A stretch of DNA of 64,000 bases. Source: Desulfobacterales bacterium (GTDB lineage: Bacteria; Desulfobacterota; Desulfobacteria; Desulfobacterales; Desulfosalsimonadaceae). Made by a program: the position numbers and the translations under genes. Shown in pieces: positions 15,941-25,505 of this stretch (its first letter is position 1; every line of letters begins with the position of its first letter). The DNA lies in the NCBI GenBank assembly GCA_018335195.1, contig JAGXKN010000008.1, positions 1 through 64,000 on the forward strand, written 5' to 3'. The notes under the pieces are model-generated. The model had not been told where the DNA came from. It did no database searches and was given only the letters and a program-made list of their open reading frames with translations.

Positions 15941-16517
15941 TCATCAGGGCCAGCTTGTGAATGGCCTTTCGTTTTTCTTCCTCTGTACGGCCCGGATAAT
16001 TTCTGAAGGTCAGCACCACCCCGGACAGGGAGGCAAAAAACGCCTGGGCGTTTAAGTGCAGATGTTCGGAGCCCTCGGTGTGCTCCACGGCCTTTTGAAA
16101 CATGTCCAGGAAATGGCGCTGCACGCTGTTGAATTTTTTCAGTGCCTGCGGATTTAACTCCCCCCGGATCATGAAATGCACCATCATCTGGAAGGTGGCC
16201 TCGTTGTCGATCAGGTAGTCCACCACGGCAATGGCCAGGTCCTCGATGTTGCTGCCGTTTTCCCAGCGGTTTTTCAGCCTTTGCTCGATGTGGTGGATAT
16301 CCTGGATCAACGCCTCCACAAACAGGTCATCCCGGCTGGGAAAATACCTGTATATGGATGCCGCCGAAACCCCGGCCTTTAAGGCAATATCCCGCATGCC
16401 GATTTCATGAAAGGACTTTTCTTCAAAAAGCTCCATGGCCGCCTTGATAATCAGCCGCTTGCGAACTTCGCGTTCATCTTCCCGTAGTTGTTCAAATGTG
16501 GATTTTTCAGACATCAC
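15900..16517 (-). CDS. TetR-family transcriptional regulator
   Basis: A 205-residue regulator. The N-terminal helix-turn-helix (KRLIIKAAMELFEEKSF through IALKAGVSAASIYRYFPSRDDL, residues about 18-64) is a textbook TetR domain. The C-terminal ligand domain is unclassified. The usual targets of such proteins are exporters or fatty-acid genes, but no obvious partner lies next to it. A perfect palindrome GTTTATTCTCATAAAC at 16599-16614, about 80 bases upstream of its ATG, is a candidate self-operator. It overlaps the tail of the RNase Z-like gene on the opposite strand. Confidence 0.9.
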   Translation of the reverse strand: MMSEKSTFEQLREDEREVRKRLIIKAAMELFEEKSFHEIGMRDIALKAGVSAASIYRYFPSRDDLFVEALIQDIHHIEQRLKNRWENGSNIEDLAIAVVDYLIDNEATFQMMVHFMIRGELNPQALKKFNSVQRHFLDMFQKAVEHTEGSEHLHLNAQAFFASLSGVVLTFRNYPGRTEEEKRKAIHKLALMIMHQGEFDELEAD

Positions 16518-16598
16518 CCGATTCCTTCAAAACTTTCTTCTCGTCAGACCGCACAGACTTCACCGAATGGTTTTCATCTAGTTTATCTGCATACCACA

Positions 16599-16614
16599 GT
16601 TTATTCTCATAAAC
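16599..16614. promoter_or_regulatory. candidate TetR operator
   Basis: GTTTATTCTCATAAAC is a 16-bp palindrome with 6-bp arms, and a further half-site GTTTAT lies at 16581-16586. Both sit upstream of the minus-strand TetR gene, where a -35/-10 would be expected (TTGTTT and TATGCA with a 17-bp spacer on the minus strand). Confidence 0.45.
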
Positions 16615-16708
16615 AATGTTTTTTGTATTTCCCGATAAATTGTAAACTTTTTAATGTAGAACAAAAAAAAATTAAACGCAATAACAGATTTTCAGTTGGT
16701 CGATTTTA

Positions 16709-19597
16709 TTACCAATCCACAGGGATGCGCACGTTTTTGCCGCCCTTGTTTTCAAAAAGCAGATACCCCTGCCGCCGGCCGAGCAAAAACAGTTCGTGCG
16801 TAATTTCCACGTCTTTTCGGCAATACGCGATGATTTCTTCGATACGGCCCTCTTTCCACCATTTCAATGCCTGCAGCCCGTCTGCGCTCTTGGGCGCGCC
16901 AAGGTTCACGCGGGCCAGGTGTTCAAGGGACAGCCGGTATCCCAGGTGGGTGTATACGTCTTCCAGGATGTCCAGGGTGGGCATCCGCCGGAAAGGCAGA
17001 TTCACGTATCCGGACAGCACCCGGTAATCAAAGCGCCGGATGTTGAATCCGATCACGAGTTCCAAAGCCCATAGCCGATCGGCCAGTTCGCCGATCTCAT
17101 CGTGGCGGAACACCAGGAAATCCGCTGCAACCGCGTCATAGAGCACCGCGCAGCTGATGCCCATGGCCGCGGCATTCGACCAGCCCCCGACTTCTTCTGC
17201 GCTGCGCTGGGTTTCAATGTCAAGTACCCCGTACCGGGTGATATCTGCATAGAGCTGCTTGCGCTGTCCGGATTCCGGCGCCGATATTGCCGAAACAGCG
17301 GGCGCCATGCCGGAGGGGTCTGCCTGCCCAGTGTTTTCATCCGCGTATACCAGGGCATCCAGAATGAATCCGGCGGAATTCTTGTCAATCGGCCGATTGC
17401 CGGATCCGCACTTGGGCGAATGTACGCAGGCGGGGCATCCGGTTTCGCACTCGCAGTCCGAAATCACCTTCAGGGTCTGGGCCAGCAGCTCATCTGCCCG
17501 GGCATATGCGCTTCTGCACAGGCCGATGCCGCCGGGAAATGCGTCATAGACAAAAACGGCCGGGCTTTGTACCTGGGCGTGAAACGGCGTGGAAATGCCT
17601 GCCAGGTCATCGCGGTCGCACAGGATAAACAGCGGGCAGATGCCGATGGCCGCGTGTTCCACTGCATGGATGCCGCCCATGAAGTGCAATTCCGCTGTTT
17701 CGGTTTTTTCCTGTACTTCCGGGGGCACGGCAAACCACATGCCCTCGGTTTCAAAAACCTGCGGGGGCAGGTCCAGCGAAAAGATGTTAATGCGCTTCTG
17801 ATCCCGGATCTGGCGCTTTTCATAACCCGTAACCTGGTCTGTGACCCTGAGGCGGCCAAATCCCACCCAGGTACCGCCCACGGTTTTGCGCTCATATTCC
17901 TCCAGGATCTCGGTCTGCTTGTTGGCCCGCACCCGGGTATAATAGTTGGGCCGCGCACTGGAAACCGTGACGGTCTTGGTTTCCGGGTCCAGCCGGTCCA
18001 CCCGGAAGGTCTCGCCCAGGTGCAGGTAAATCGCCCCGGGATGGGTTTCCCGAAAGGCCCGGAATCCGTCGACCTCTCCTCGGTTTTCCCCGGTTTTGCC
18101 GTCAATGATGTTAAACCGGCTGCCCGAGCCCCGCAGGTCGATGTTTCTGTGGGGCTGCTTGCGGGCGGCATAATAGATGTGCCCGCCTTCGCTGCACAGC
18201 AGTTCGCCCCTGCCGACCAGGCGCTTAAGGCACGGGCCGGACACGGCCGGGGAAAAGACCGGATCGTCTGCAGCCAGGGGATGCTCGGCTGCCGCACACA
18301 CCAGGTGCTTTTCCAGCAGGTCCGTGTTGTCCGGGTTGACCATGGCCGATTCCGGCGGCATATGAATGAAGTCCCCGGCGTGCCGCATGATGTACTGGTC
18401 CAGGGCATCCTCTCCGCCGATCATGATGATGCCGGCATCCCGGCCGCTTCTGCCCACCCGGCCGCTTCGCTGGCGCGTGGCCATGACCGTGCCCGGGTAT
18501 CCCACAAGGATGCAAAGGTCCAGATCGCCGATGTCAATGCCCAGCTCAAGGGCGCTGGTGGAAATCACTGCCAGCAGCTCACCGGACAGGAGCTTCTGCT
18601 CAATCTCCCTTCGCTCCCCGGGCAGAAAGCCGGCCCGGTAGGCGCTGATCTTTCCGGCAAACGCACCTTTCTGGCTTCCGGCCCACATGGCGATCAGCTC
18701 GGTCATTTTCCGGGACTGGCAGTAGACAATGGTCCGCAGGTCCCGGTGCAGGGCCGCCTTGAGCAAAAGAATGGCCGTGCGCGCCGGGCTGTCCACCGGG
18801 TTGATAAACAGCAGGTGGCGCTTTCCTTCCGGCGCCCCGGTTTCTTGAATCGGTTTTACATCCAGGCCTGTCAGGGCGGAACTCAGGGATGCGGGGTTGT
18901 CGATGGTGGCCGAACTGAAGATGAATACCGGATCCGCGCCGTATTGCGCGCATATGCGCCGAAACCGGCGCAGCACCTGGGCCATGTGAGATCCCAGGAT
19001 GCCCCGGTAGGTGTGAACCTCGTCAATAATGACAAATTCGAGCTCCGCCAGGAACGCCGTCCACTTCTCGTGGTACGGCAGAATGGCAAGATGCAGCATT
19101 TCCGGATTGGTCAAAACCACGTTGGGCATGGTTTCCCGGATTTTTTTGCGCCGCCAGGCCGTAGTGTCTCCGTCATAAATGGATGCGGTGGGAGCAACGC
19201 CCCGGCAGCCTTCAGCCATCTGGTGAAAGGCACGCAGCTGATCCTGGGCCAGGGCTTTTAACGGAAACATGTACAGGGCCTTTGTTTCCGGGCGGGCCAT
19301 GATCCGCTCGAGCACGGGCAGGTTATAAATCAGGGTCTTGCCACTGGAAGTCGGGGTTGCCACCACCACGTGCTGTTTTTCCCGGATTTTTGTTATGGCC
19401 TCGTGCTGGTGGGTATACAGGGCATGGATGCCCATTTCTTCAAGCAGGCCGTTAATTTGTGAATCCGGCCCGCTTTCTGCATATTGCGGGGGGCTTTCCG
19501 GCAAAACCGCGTGATGGACCACCTGGGTGCCCAGTCGCACGGATTGCTTCAGCGACCGGATGTATTCGTGGATGAGAAGGTCAGGGGATTGTGCCAT
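16709..19597 (-). CDS. DEAD/DEAH helicase with DUF1998 domain fused to RNase H-like exonuclease (MrfA-MrfB-like)
   Basis: A 962-residue protein. Residues about 60-480 are a two-domain SF2 helicase: Q-motif region YTHQHEAI, Walker A ATPTSSGKT, IIDEVHTY as motif II, and QRSGRVGRSGRDAG as motif VI. A DUF1998-type four-cysteine site (CECETGCPACVHSPKCGSGN) lies at about 713-731. Residues about 785-962 form a DEDD-type 3' exonuclease domain with DIET, NIRRFDY and YCRKDVE. In Bacillus, MrfA (YprA) and MrfB (YprB) are separate adjacent proteins that repair mitomycin-type DNA damage. Here both functions are in one chain. It is the last gene of the ileS-lspA-lgt-holA operon and its ATG overlaps the holA-like stop. 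Confidence 0.9.
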   Translation of the reverse strand: MAQSPDLLIHEYIRSLKQSVRLGTQVVHHAVLPESPPQYAESGPDSQINGLLEEMGIHALYTHQHEAITKIREKQHVVVATPTSSGKTLIYNLPVLERIMARPETKALYMFPLKALAQDQLRAFHQMAEGCRGVAPTASIYDGDTTAWRRKKIRETMPNVVLTNPEMLHLAILPYHEKWTAFLAELEFVIIDEVHTYRGILGSHMAQVLRRFRRICAQYGADPVFIFSSATIDNPASLSSALTGLDVKPIQETGAPEGKRHLLFINPVDSPARTAILLLKAALHRDLRTIVYCQSRKMTELIAMWAGSQKGAFAGKISAYRAGFLPGERREIEQKLLSGELLAVISTSALELGIDIGDLDLCILVGYPGTVMATRQRSGRVGRSGRDAGIIMIGGEDALDQYIMRHAGDFIHMPPESAMVNPDNTDLLEKHLVCAAAEHPLAADDPVFSPAVSGPCLKRLVGRGELLCSEGGHIYYAARKQPHRNIDLRGSGSRFNIIDGKTGENRGEVDGFRAFRETHPGAIYLHLGETFRVDRLDPETKTVTVSSARPNYYTRVRANKQTEILEEYERKTVGGTWVGFGRLRVTDQVTGYEKRQIRDQKRINIFSLDLPPQVFETEGMWFAVPPEVQEKTETAELHFMGGIHAVEHAAIGICPLFILCDRDDLAGISTPFHAQVQSPAVFVYDAFPGGIGLCRSAYARADELLAQTLKVISDCECETGCPACVHSPKCGSGNRPIDKNSAGFILDALVYADENTGQADPSGMAPAVSAISAPESGQRKQLYADITRYGVLDIETQRSAEEVGGWSNAAAMGISCAVLYDAVAADFLVFRHDEIGELADRLWALELVIGFNIRRFDYRVLSGYVNLPFRRMPTLDILEDVYTHLGYRLSLEHLARVNLGAPKSADGLQALKWWKEGRIEEIIAYCRKDVEITHELFLLGRRQGYLLFENKGGKNVRIPVDW

Positions 19598-21093
19598 TAT
19601 GTTGTTTGTTTTTTTCGAATATGATTTCCCCCCGCCTTTCCGGGGTTTCTGCAGATATTGAAAATCGCGGACTCAAGCACGGCCGCCGGGGCCCGGCCGG
19701 TGGTTTTTAGCTTGATGTCGGCCTGGTGCAGCGTTTTTAATGCCTCATTGAGTTCTGCCTGCGCAAACCGGTCGGACTGGAGAAACGTCTGGTACACCGG
19801 GTACGGGTTTTTGGGGTTCTTTGCGATTACCAGGTCGCTTGCCGCACCGCTTTTTTTGCCGGTTGCCCCGGGCTGGAGGTGGCTTCTGATTTCCCGGGCA
19901 TCATCGCTTAAGGCCTTGTCATATTCGACCACCGCCGGCATCACCTGCTGCCTGAAACGGTCATATCCCATTGCCGGCACCCACTGCCCGCCCCGGGACT
20001 CGGAAACAAAACTTTTGACGGCAACAAGGCGCCGGACCTGGTTGATCATTGCCGAGAGCAGCTGCATGTAGTGAAACCCGGATGCCAGCAGGGAATGCAG
20101 GTAATATATGGCCATGTCCGCATCCCGGCCGGCAAGCGCGCCTGTGAACGAAAAGACCGGGTCCTCCCGGCTCTGCTCGAGCACCGCGGCAACATCCTCC
20201 GCGGTAATGCGGGCGCGGTCTGCGGCAAAAAGGACCAGCTTTTCCAGGCTGGCGGCAAAACCGCCCGGGTCAAAGCCGATGCGCTGGTAGATCTGTTCAA
20301 AGGCGCCGGATTCGAGGGTTTTCTGGTGGGGGGCCAGGCTCTCCTTTGCGATCTGCCCCAGGATCCGCTGCTGTTCGTCGCGTTCGGCCTTTTTCGGGCC
20401 GGTGGCCACCGCGCAGTTGATCACGGTGCCGGCTTCCTTAATGGCCTTGTAAAGGCCCTTGCGCCGGTCCACACCGTCTGCGGCAATGACCAGGTAATGG
20501 TTTTTCGGCAGCCCCCGCTTGATGGCAGACAGCAGTATCCCGGCATCATCGGTTTTGCCGCCGTCGCCCGAATCGGGCAGTTCCCTGCATTTTTCCGCGA
20601 TTTCAGAGATCCAGGCCACATCCGGATGGGACTCCGTATCAATTTTCAGCCTGGCGGCAATTTCTTCGGCAGCCGCGCCGGCGATATCCTCAGCCCGGCA
20701 CCCGCGATGGGCCAGCAGGTCTTCCAGCAGGCGGGCGGCCTTGTAGCCGTCCCCGCTTTCGCGGGCGGCGCGCACCTTTTCCAGGTGCCTTGCCGGATCA
20801 AACGCCGAGACAAACAAATTCGGCGCCTTTAACAGGACCACCTTGTTGCCGGCAAAAAACGAAAACGTTCCCGCCCGCTCGGCAGCCTCGCTGGCTGCCG
20901 CGCCCTCGGCGGTATCCACGACTTCCAGGCAAATGGAACGGGATTCGGGGTCCGGCAGAATCGCCTCGATCAGGGCGCTGGTGATCCGCTGGCGCAGATA
21001 CGGCTCCCCGAACACGAGATAAACCGGTGAAAATCCGGTTTTGCCCGTGTTCTGGATATGCGCTGCGGCTTCCTTGTATGCAATCTCTGCCAT
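19597..21093 (-). CDS. holA: DNA polymerase III delta subunit (HolA-like)
   Basis: Clamp-loader subunit that opens the beta clamp. The N-terminal GFSPVYLVFGEPYLRQRITSALIEAIL, FFAGNKVVLLKAPNLF, and the central KNHYLVIAADGVDRRKGLYKAIKEAG and FDPGGFAASLEKLVLFA segments match DNA polymerase III delta. At 498 residues it is much longer than the usual 330-345. Most of the excess is about 90 residues of charged, low-complexity helix inserted after the first strand block (residues about 85-175). The gene lies between lgt and the helicase-exonuclease fusion. The holA identity is good, and the role of the insert is unknown. Confidence 0.8.
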   Translation of the reverse strand: MAEIAYKEAAAHIQNTGKTGFSPVYLVFGEPYLRQRITSALIEAILPDPESRSICLEVVDTAEGAAASEAAERAGTFSFFAGNKVVLLKAPNLFVSAFDPARHLEKVRAARESGDGYKAARLLEDLLAHRGCRAEDIAGAAAEEIAARLKIDTESHPDVAWISEIAEKCRELPDSGDGGKTDDAGILLSAIKRGLPKNHYLVIAADGVDRRKGLYKAIKEAGTVINCAVATGPKKAERDEQQRILGQIAKESLAPHQKTLESGAFEQIYQRIGFDPGGFAASLEKLVLFAADRARITAEDVAAVLEQSREDPVFSFTGALAGRDADMAIYYLHSLLASGFHYMQLLSAMINQVRRLVAVKSFVSESRGGQWVPAMGYDRFRQQVMPAVVEYDKALSDDAREIRSHLQPGATGKKSGAASDLVIAKNPKNPYPVYQTFLQSDRFAQAELNEALKTLHQADIKLKTTGRAPAAVLESAIFNICRNPGKAGGNHIRKKQTT

Positions 21094-21097
21094 GGGT

Positions 21098-21865
21098 TCA
21101 GGCTTTGTGCATGGTTCGACGGATCATCACCAGCGCCACGATCGAAAAAAACGCCACGCTCAGGCCGAGCACCTGGGAAACGGAAAAGATATTAAATATA
21201 TGCGCGCCCCGGTCGTCTCCCCGGAATATTTCGATAATCGAGCGCAGGACGCCGTAGAGGACCAGATAGAACAACAAAAGCTGCCCGGCAAAACGTTGGC
21301 GTTTGCGAAACGCGAATAATACAAGAAAGATAAACAGGTTTGCCGCAGCCGAATACAACTGGGTGGGATGCAGCGGCGTATGCAGCGGCGCCAGTGATTC
21401 CGGATGCGCAAAGCTCACTGCCCACGGAAGCTCGCAGGTTTCTCCGTAGCAGCATCCCGCGGAAAAACACCCCAGGCGCCCGAGAAAATGCCCCAGCGGC
21501 AGGGCCAGGGCGGCGATATCCGCGGTTTTGCCCAGGGGCAGCCGGTAGGCCCGCATCAATGCCAGGGCCGTGGCAAAGGCCGCGATAAACCCGCCGTAAA
21601 ACACCAGCCCCCCGCTCCAGATTTTAAATATGTCCAGGGGAGCGGCCAAGAAATAATCCAGATTGAGGACGACAAAAAACAGGCGTGAGCCCAGGATTGC
21701 GGCAATGACCAGGTAAAAGCACAGATCCACGATGCGGTCCGGGTCAACGCCCACGCGCCCGGCCTCGTAACGGGCAAAGAGGATCGCCGCCAAAACCCCC
21801 ACGGCCACGAAAAAACCGTAGGTATGCACGGTAAAGTCACCAAACTGGAATATCACGGGAAACAT
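21098..21865 (-). CDS. lgt: prolipoprotein diacylglyceryl transferase
   Basis: Inner-membrane enzyme that adds diacylglycerol to the lipobox cysteine of prolipoproteins. The 255-residue protein is strongly hydrophobic with seven predicted helices. It carries the Lgt signature GHFLGRLGCFSAGCCYGETCELPWAV, the N-terminal FTVHTYGFFVAVG and the C-terminal RSIIEIFRGDDRG segment. Together with lspA just upstream it forms the lipoprotein-maturation pair, and both lie downstream of ileS. The length is at the short end of the family but complete. Confidence 0.95.
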   Translation of the reverse strand: MFPVIFQFGDFTVHTYGFFVAVGVLAAILFARYEAGRVGVDPDRIVDLCFYLVIAAILGSRLFFVVLNLDYFLAAPLDIFKIWSGGLVFYGGFIAAFATALALMRAYRLPLGKTADIAALALPLGHFLGRLGCFSAGCCYGETCELPWAVSFAHPESLAPLHTPLHPTQLYSAAANLFIFLVLFAFRKRQRFAGQLLLFYLVLYGVLRSIIEIFRGDDRGAHIFNIFSVSQVLGLSVAFFSIVALVMIRRTMHKA

Positions 21866-21905
21866 AACTTGCGAATGCTCCGAATCGGGCCTACAGCATC
21901 CTGTC

Positions 21906-22394
21906 CTATGCAGGCATTTTTCTGAAAATCACGTAGAAGGCGAAGATGACAATGCCCAGGGTGATGGCGCTGTCAGCGACGTTGAATGCGGGCCAGTGGT
22001 AATCCTTGACATATAGATCAATAAAGTCGACCACGTTGCCAAAACGCAGCCTGTCGATCAGGTTGCCCACAGCCCCGCCGAATACAAGGGCCAGCCCGGC
22101 TGCAAGCAGGCGCTCACCCGCCGGGGTCTGTTTGTATAAATAAATGATCAGTCCGAGCGCCACAAGCGTAATTATAAAAAAAATCATGCCCAGGCCGAAA
22201 CCGCTTTGGGCGGCAAAGAGGCCGAATGCCCCGCCCGGATTCCGAAAGTGCACCACGTTTAAGAAGTCCGGAATCACGGTAATTGTTTCGTGCAGCGGCA
22301 CCAGGTTGAGTATCACCGACTTGCTCACCTGGTCTGCCGCGATCACGGCCGCGGATACCGCAATAAACAGAATGTGCCTTTTGACCCGCTCCAT
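21906..22394 (-). CDS. lspA: signal peptidase II (lipoprotein signal peptidase)
   Basis: Cleaves signal peptides of lipidated prolipoproteins. I chose the ATG at 22394 (MERVKRHILF), 13 bases after the ileS stop, giving 162 residues. The longer reading from 22574 would add 60 residues inside ileS with no family similarity. It has four membrane helices, AADQVSKSVI, VHFRNPGGAFGLFA, GGAVGNLIDRLRFGNVVDFID (first catalytic Asp) and WPAFNVADSAITLG (second catalytic Asp). ileS-lspA-lgt is a common order in Desulfobacterota and Gammaproteobacteria. Confidence 0.95.
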   Translation of the reverse strand: MERVKRHILFIAVSAAVIAADQVSKSVILNLVPLHETITVIPDFLNVVHFRNPGGAFGLFAAQSGFGLGMIFFIITLVALGLIIYLYKQTPAGERLLAAGLALVFGGAVGNLIDRLRFGNVVDFIDLYVKDYHWPAFNVADSAITLGIVIFAFYVIFRKMPA

Positions 22395-22407
22395 GATGCC
22401 CAACCGA

Positions 22408-25209
22408 TTATACCCCGGATTCGGCAAGCGCATTGCTGCATCGGCTGCAGATGCCGGGATGGTCATCATCGATTCCCACGGTCTCGTCATGAACCCAGCA
22501 GCGCTCGCATTTTTCCGCAGCAGAGGGCGCCACCCGGATCCGTAAGCCTTCCATGGATGCCTGGGAAAATGCATCGTCTGCCTGGCCCAGGGGCAGCAGT
22601 TTCACCCCGGAGACGATAAAAAACGTCCGCAAATCCGCCTTGTAGGTTTCAAGCAGCTCAAGAAGATCCGGTGCTGCAGCCAGGGTCAGTGCGGCATCCA
22701 GGGAGTGTCCGATGATTTTCTGCGCCCGGGCGGTTTCCATTACCCGGGTGACTTCCGTGCGGACCTTGAGCAGGGTTTCCCACCGCCCGGCCAGATCCGC
22801 GTCCAGGTGTTCTTCCGCGGTTTCGGGGAACCGGCTCAGGTGCACGCTTTGCTCCCGGCTGTCCTGTTGCGGCAGAAACGACCAGATCTCTTCTGCGGTA
22901 AACGGCAGAATCGGCGCCATGATCCGTGTAATCGCGGTAAGCGTTTCAAACATGACGGTTTGCGCGCTTCTGCGCGCCAGGGATTCGGCCGGTGAAGTGT
23001 AGAGCCGGTCTTTTAAAATATCAAGATACAGGCCGGAAAGATCAATGGTGCAGTAGTTGTACAGGGAATGATACACCACGTGAAACTCGTATGCATCATA
23101 TGCCCGGGCACACCGCCGGATCAGCTCCTGGAGCCGGTGGCGCATGAAGCGGTCCAAATCCGGCATATCTGCTGTTGCTGCCCGGTCTTCGACCGGATCG
23201 AAATCATACAGATTGCCCAGCATGAACCGGCAGGTATTGCGAATGCGACGGTAGGCATCGCTTAACTGCTGAAGAATGTTTTCCGATATCCGCACGTCAT
23301 CCTTGTAGTCCGAGGCCGCCACCCACAGCCGCAGGATTTCTGCACCGTACTTGTTGATCACCTTTTTGGGGGCGATCACGTTGCCCTGGGACTTGGACAT
23401 TTTCTTGCCTTCGCCGTCGACCACAAACCCGTGGGTGAGCACCGAGCGGTAAGGCGCCTGTCCCTTGATGCCCACCGCGGTCAGCAGCGAACTGTGAAAC
23501 CAGCCCCGGTGCTGGTCCGAGCCTTCCAGGTACAAATCCGCCGGCCAGGTCAGGTTTTCGCGGGCAGCCAGCACTGCGGCGTGGCTGACACCGGAATCAA
23601 ACCATACATCCAGGATGTCGGTTTCCTTTTCAAACCGGCTGCCCCCGCATGCCGGGCACGCGGTCCCCTCGGGCAGGAAAAAGTCGGTTTCCTTTTCAAA
23701 CCACGCATCTGCCCCGTTTTCCAGGAATGCGGAATACACCCGGTCCACCACTTCCCGGCTGATGAGCAGCTCGCTGCATTCGGCACAGTAAAACATGGGT
23801 ATGGGAACGCCCCAGGCGCGCTGGCGGGACACGCACCAGTCCGGCCGGTGCTGTATCATGCTGTAGATCCGCTCGCGTCCCCATGCCGGGATCCAGGTCA
23901 CCGTGTCAATGGCTTCAAGCGCCTTTCCGCGCAACCCCGTGCGGTCCATGGAAATAAACCACTGGGGCGTGGCCCGGAAAATCACGGGTTTCTTGCAGCG
24001 CCAGCAGTGGGGGTAGGAATGGGTCATCTGCGCGGAGGCCAGCAGCATCCCGTCTGCGGCCAGCTTATCAATGATCTGCCGGTCTGCGGCAAGCACGAAC
24101 TCACCGGCAAGGCCGGGGACGTCATCTGTAAAACAGCCGCTTTCATTTACAGGGGAATAAACGTCAAGTCCGTATGCCAGGCCGATCTCATAGTCCTCCC
24201 GGCCGTGTCCGGGCGCGGTGTGCACGCATCCCGTGCCTGCCTCCAGCGTGACATGCTCTGCCAGCACAACAAGGGCGTTCCGGTCGACAAAGGGATGCCG
24301 GCAGTGCATGTTCTCCAGGGCCGCGGGATCGATTTCGGCAATAACATTGTAATCCGGGATTCCGAATGCCTGCATGCAGGTTTCCATAAGATCCCGGGCC
24401 AGAATCAGCACGCCGTGCTGATCTGTGTCCACGGCAACGTATTTGAATTCTGGGTGCAGGGCCACGGCCATGTTGGCCGGCAGGGTCCAGGGCGTGGTGG
24501 TCCAGATCACAATGGAGACGGTTTTACCGGAAAGCGCCGGGTCCACCCGGCCCGGATCTGCTGACAGGGGAAAGCGGACGAAAATCGAGGGCGAGGCCGC
24601 GTCGCCGTATTCGATCTCGGCTTCGGCCAGGGCGGTTTTGCAGCTGCAGCACCAGTAAATCGGTTTTTTGCTGCGAAACAGGCTGCCGTTTAATGCAAAT
24701 TCACAGCACTGGCGCGCAATTTCCGCCTCGTAGGCATAGTTCATGGTCAGATAGGGATTATCCCATTCGCCCATTACGCCGAGCCGCTTGAACTCGTCGC
24801 GCTGAACGTCAATGTATTTTTCCGCGTACTTTCTGCACTCCTGCCGGATTTCCACGCCGGACATGGATTTTTTCTTCGGCCCCAGCTCCTTGTCCACGTT
24901 GTGCTCAATGGGCAGGCCGTGGCAGTCCCAGCCGGGTACGTATTCCGCGTTAAATCCGGCCATCTGCCGGCAGCGCACCACGATGTCCTTTAAAATCTTG
25001 TTTAAGGCTGTGCCGATATGAATGTTGCCGTTGGCATAAGGCGGCCCGTCATGGAGAATAAAGGGCGTGCGTCCGTGGGAATCCTTCCGGATTTGCGCAT
25101 AGAGGTTTTCCGCCTCCCACTTTTTGAGTTGTTCCGGCTCCCGGTTGGCCAGGCTCGCCTTCATGGGAAAACCGGTCTGCGGCAGGTTCAGCGTCTTTTT
25201 ATACTCCAT
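22408..25209 (-). CDS. ileS: isoleucyl-tRNA synthetase
   Basis: Charges tRNA-Ile. The 933-residue class I synthetase has HIGH as [17 protein letters not shown] and KMSKS as [10 protein letters not shown]. It has a large editing domain with [16 protein letters not shown] and [12 protein letters not shown], and a C-terminal zinc finger [12 protein letters not shown]...CSRC. The size and domain order match the bacterial (IleRS1) type. It is the first gene of the ileS-lspA-lgt-holA operon, and a promoter with consensus TTGACA lies about 70 bases upstream. No T-box is visible. Confidence 0.97.
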   Translation of the reverse strand: MEYKKTLNLPQTGFPMKASLANREPEQLKKWEAENLYAQIRKDSHGRTPFILHDGPPYANGNIHIGTALNKILKDIVVRCRQMAGFNAEYVPGWDCHGLPIEHNVDKELGPKKKSMSGVEIRQECRKYAEKYIDVQRDEFKRLGVMGEWDNPYLTMNYAYEAEIARQCCEFALNGSLFRSKKPIYWCCSCKTALAEAEIEYGDAASPSIFVRFPLSADPGRVDPALSGKTVSIVIWTTTPWTLPANMAVALHPEFKYVAVDTDQHGVLILARDLMETCMQAFGIPDYNVIAEIDPAALENMHCRHPFVDRNALVVLAEHVTLEAGTGCVHTAPGHGREDYEIGLAYGLDVYSPVNESGCFTDDVPGLAGEFVLAADRQIIDKLAADGMLLASAQMTHSYPHCWRCKKPVIFRATPQWFISMDRTGLRGKALEAIDTVTWIPAWGRERIYSMIQHRPDWCVSRQRAWGVPIPMFYCAECSELLISREVVDRVYSAFLENGADAWFEKETDFFLPEGTACPACGGSRFEKETDILDVWFDSGVSHAAVLAARENLTWPADLYLEGSDQHRGWFHSSLLTAVGIKGQAPYRSVLTHGFVVDGEGKKMSKSQGNVIAPKKVINKYGAEILRLWVAASDYKDDVRISENILQQLSDAYRRIRNTCRFMLGNLYDFDPVEDRAATADMPDLDRFMRHRLQELIRRCARAYDAYEFHVVYHSLYNYCTIDLSGLYLDILKDRLYTSPAESLARRSAQTVMFETLTAITRIMAPILPFTAEEIWSFLPQQDSREQSVHLSRFPETAEEHLDADLAGRWETLLKVRTEVTRVMETARAQKIIGHSLDAALTLAAAPDLLELLETYKADLRTFFIVSGVKLLPLGQADDAFSQASMEGLRIRVAPSAAEKCERCWVHDETVGIDDDHPGICSRCSNALAESGV

Positions 25210-25276
25210 CGGATATATCCCTCATGTATCGTGGAATGATTCATCACGTGCGAAAGCGGGTTTAAAAGTCTTTCAA

Positions 25277-25304
25277 TTTATGCCAGTATCACAAAATATG
25301 TCAA
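25277..25304 (-). promoter_or_regulatory. promoter of the ileS operon
   Basis: Minus strand: TTGACA (plus 25299-25304), a 16-bp spacer, CATAAA (plus 25277-25282). The divergent dtd promoter lies about 35 bp away. Confidence 0.6.
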
Positions 25305-25338
25305 GGAATTTGACAGGCCCGCGCCCCCGGGGTTTTGC

Positions 25339-25367
25339 TTGACAAGCATGCAGGGGTTTTCTACTGT
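25339..25367 (+). promoter_or_regulatory. promoter before dtd
   Basis: TTGACA at 25339-25344, a 17-bp spacer, TACTGT at 25362-25367. Transcription would begin near 25374, before the small Cys-containing reading frame and dtd. Confidence 0.55.
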
Positions 25368-25388
25368 GACGAGCACCTTTAAAACATT

Positions 25389-25502
25389 GTGCAACTGATT
25401 TCTGCAAAAGAATGCAGGCACTGCAAGACGTATATCCGCAGGGGTGAACCTGTGGGTTGCCCCAATGAAGAAATCAAAATTTCAAAAACAATCCAGGTGT
25501 GA
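25389..25502 (+). CDS. possible 37-residue Cys-containing peptide upstream of dtd
   Basis: A short frame starting with GTG encodes 37 residues with CxxC and a third Cys followed by Pro-Asn (ECRHC...GCPNEE), suggestive of a partial zinc ribbon. It lies between the dtd promoter and dtd and stops three bases before the dtd ATG, which would allow translational coupling. No good ribosome-binding site is visible. Part of the DNA (TGCAAAAGAATGCAG) also occurs at about 31420-31434 on the other strand, so the region may be a dispersed repeat and not a gene. Confidence 0.3.
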   Translation: MQLISAKECRHCKTYIRRGEPVGCPNEEIKISKTIQV

Positions 25503-25505
25503 CAG

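Noticed and set aside
17102-19261. 719-codon plus-strand frame opposite the helicase
   Set aside because: It lies wholly antisense to the helicase-exonuclease gene, has no domain or ribosome site, and arises from the GC-rich codon pattern of the real gene.
22395-22574. Upstream extension of lspA to 22574
   Set aside because: The added 60 residues lie inside ileS and show no LspA similarity; the ATG at 22394 fits family length.
23431-24564. 377-codon plus-strand frame opposite ileS
   Set aside because: Shadow of the ileS frame; composition and lack of motifs do not support a gene.
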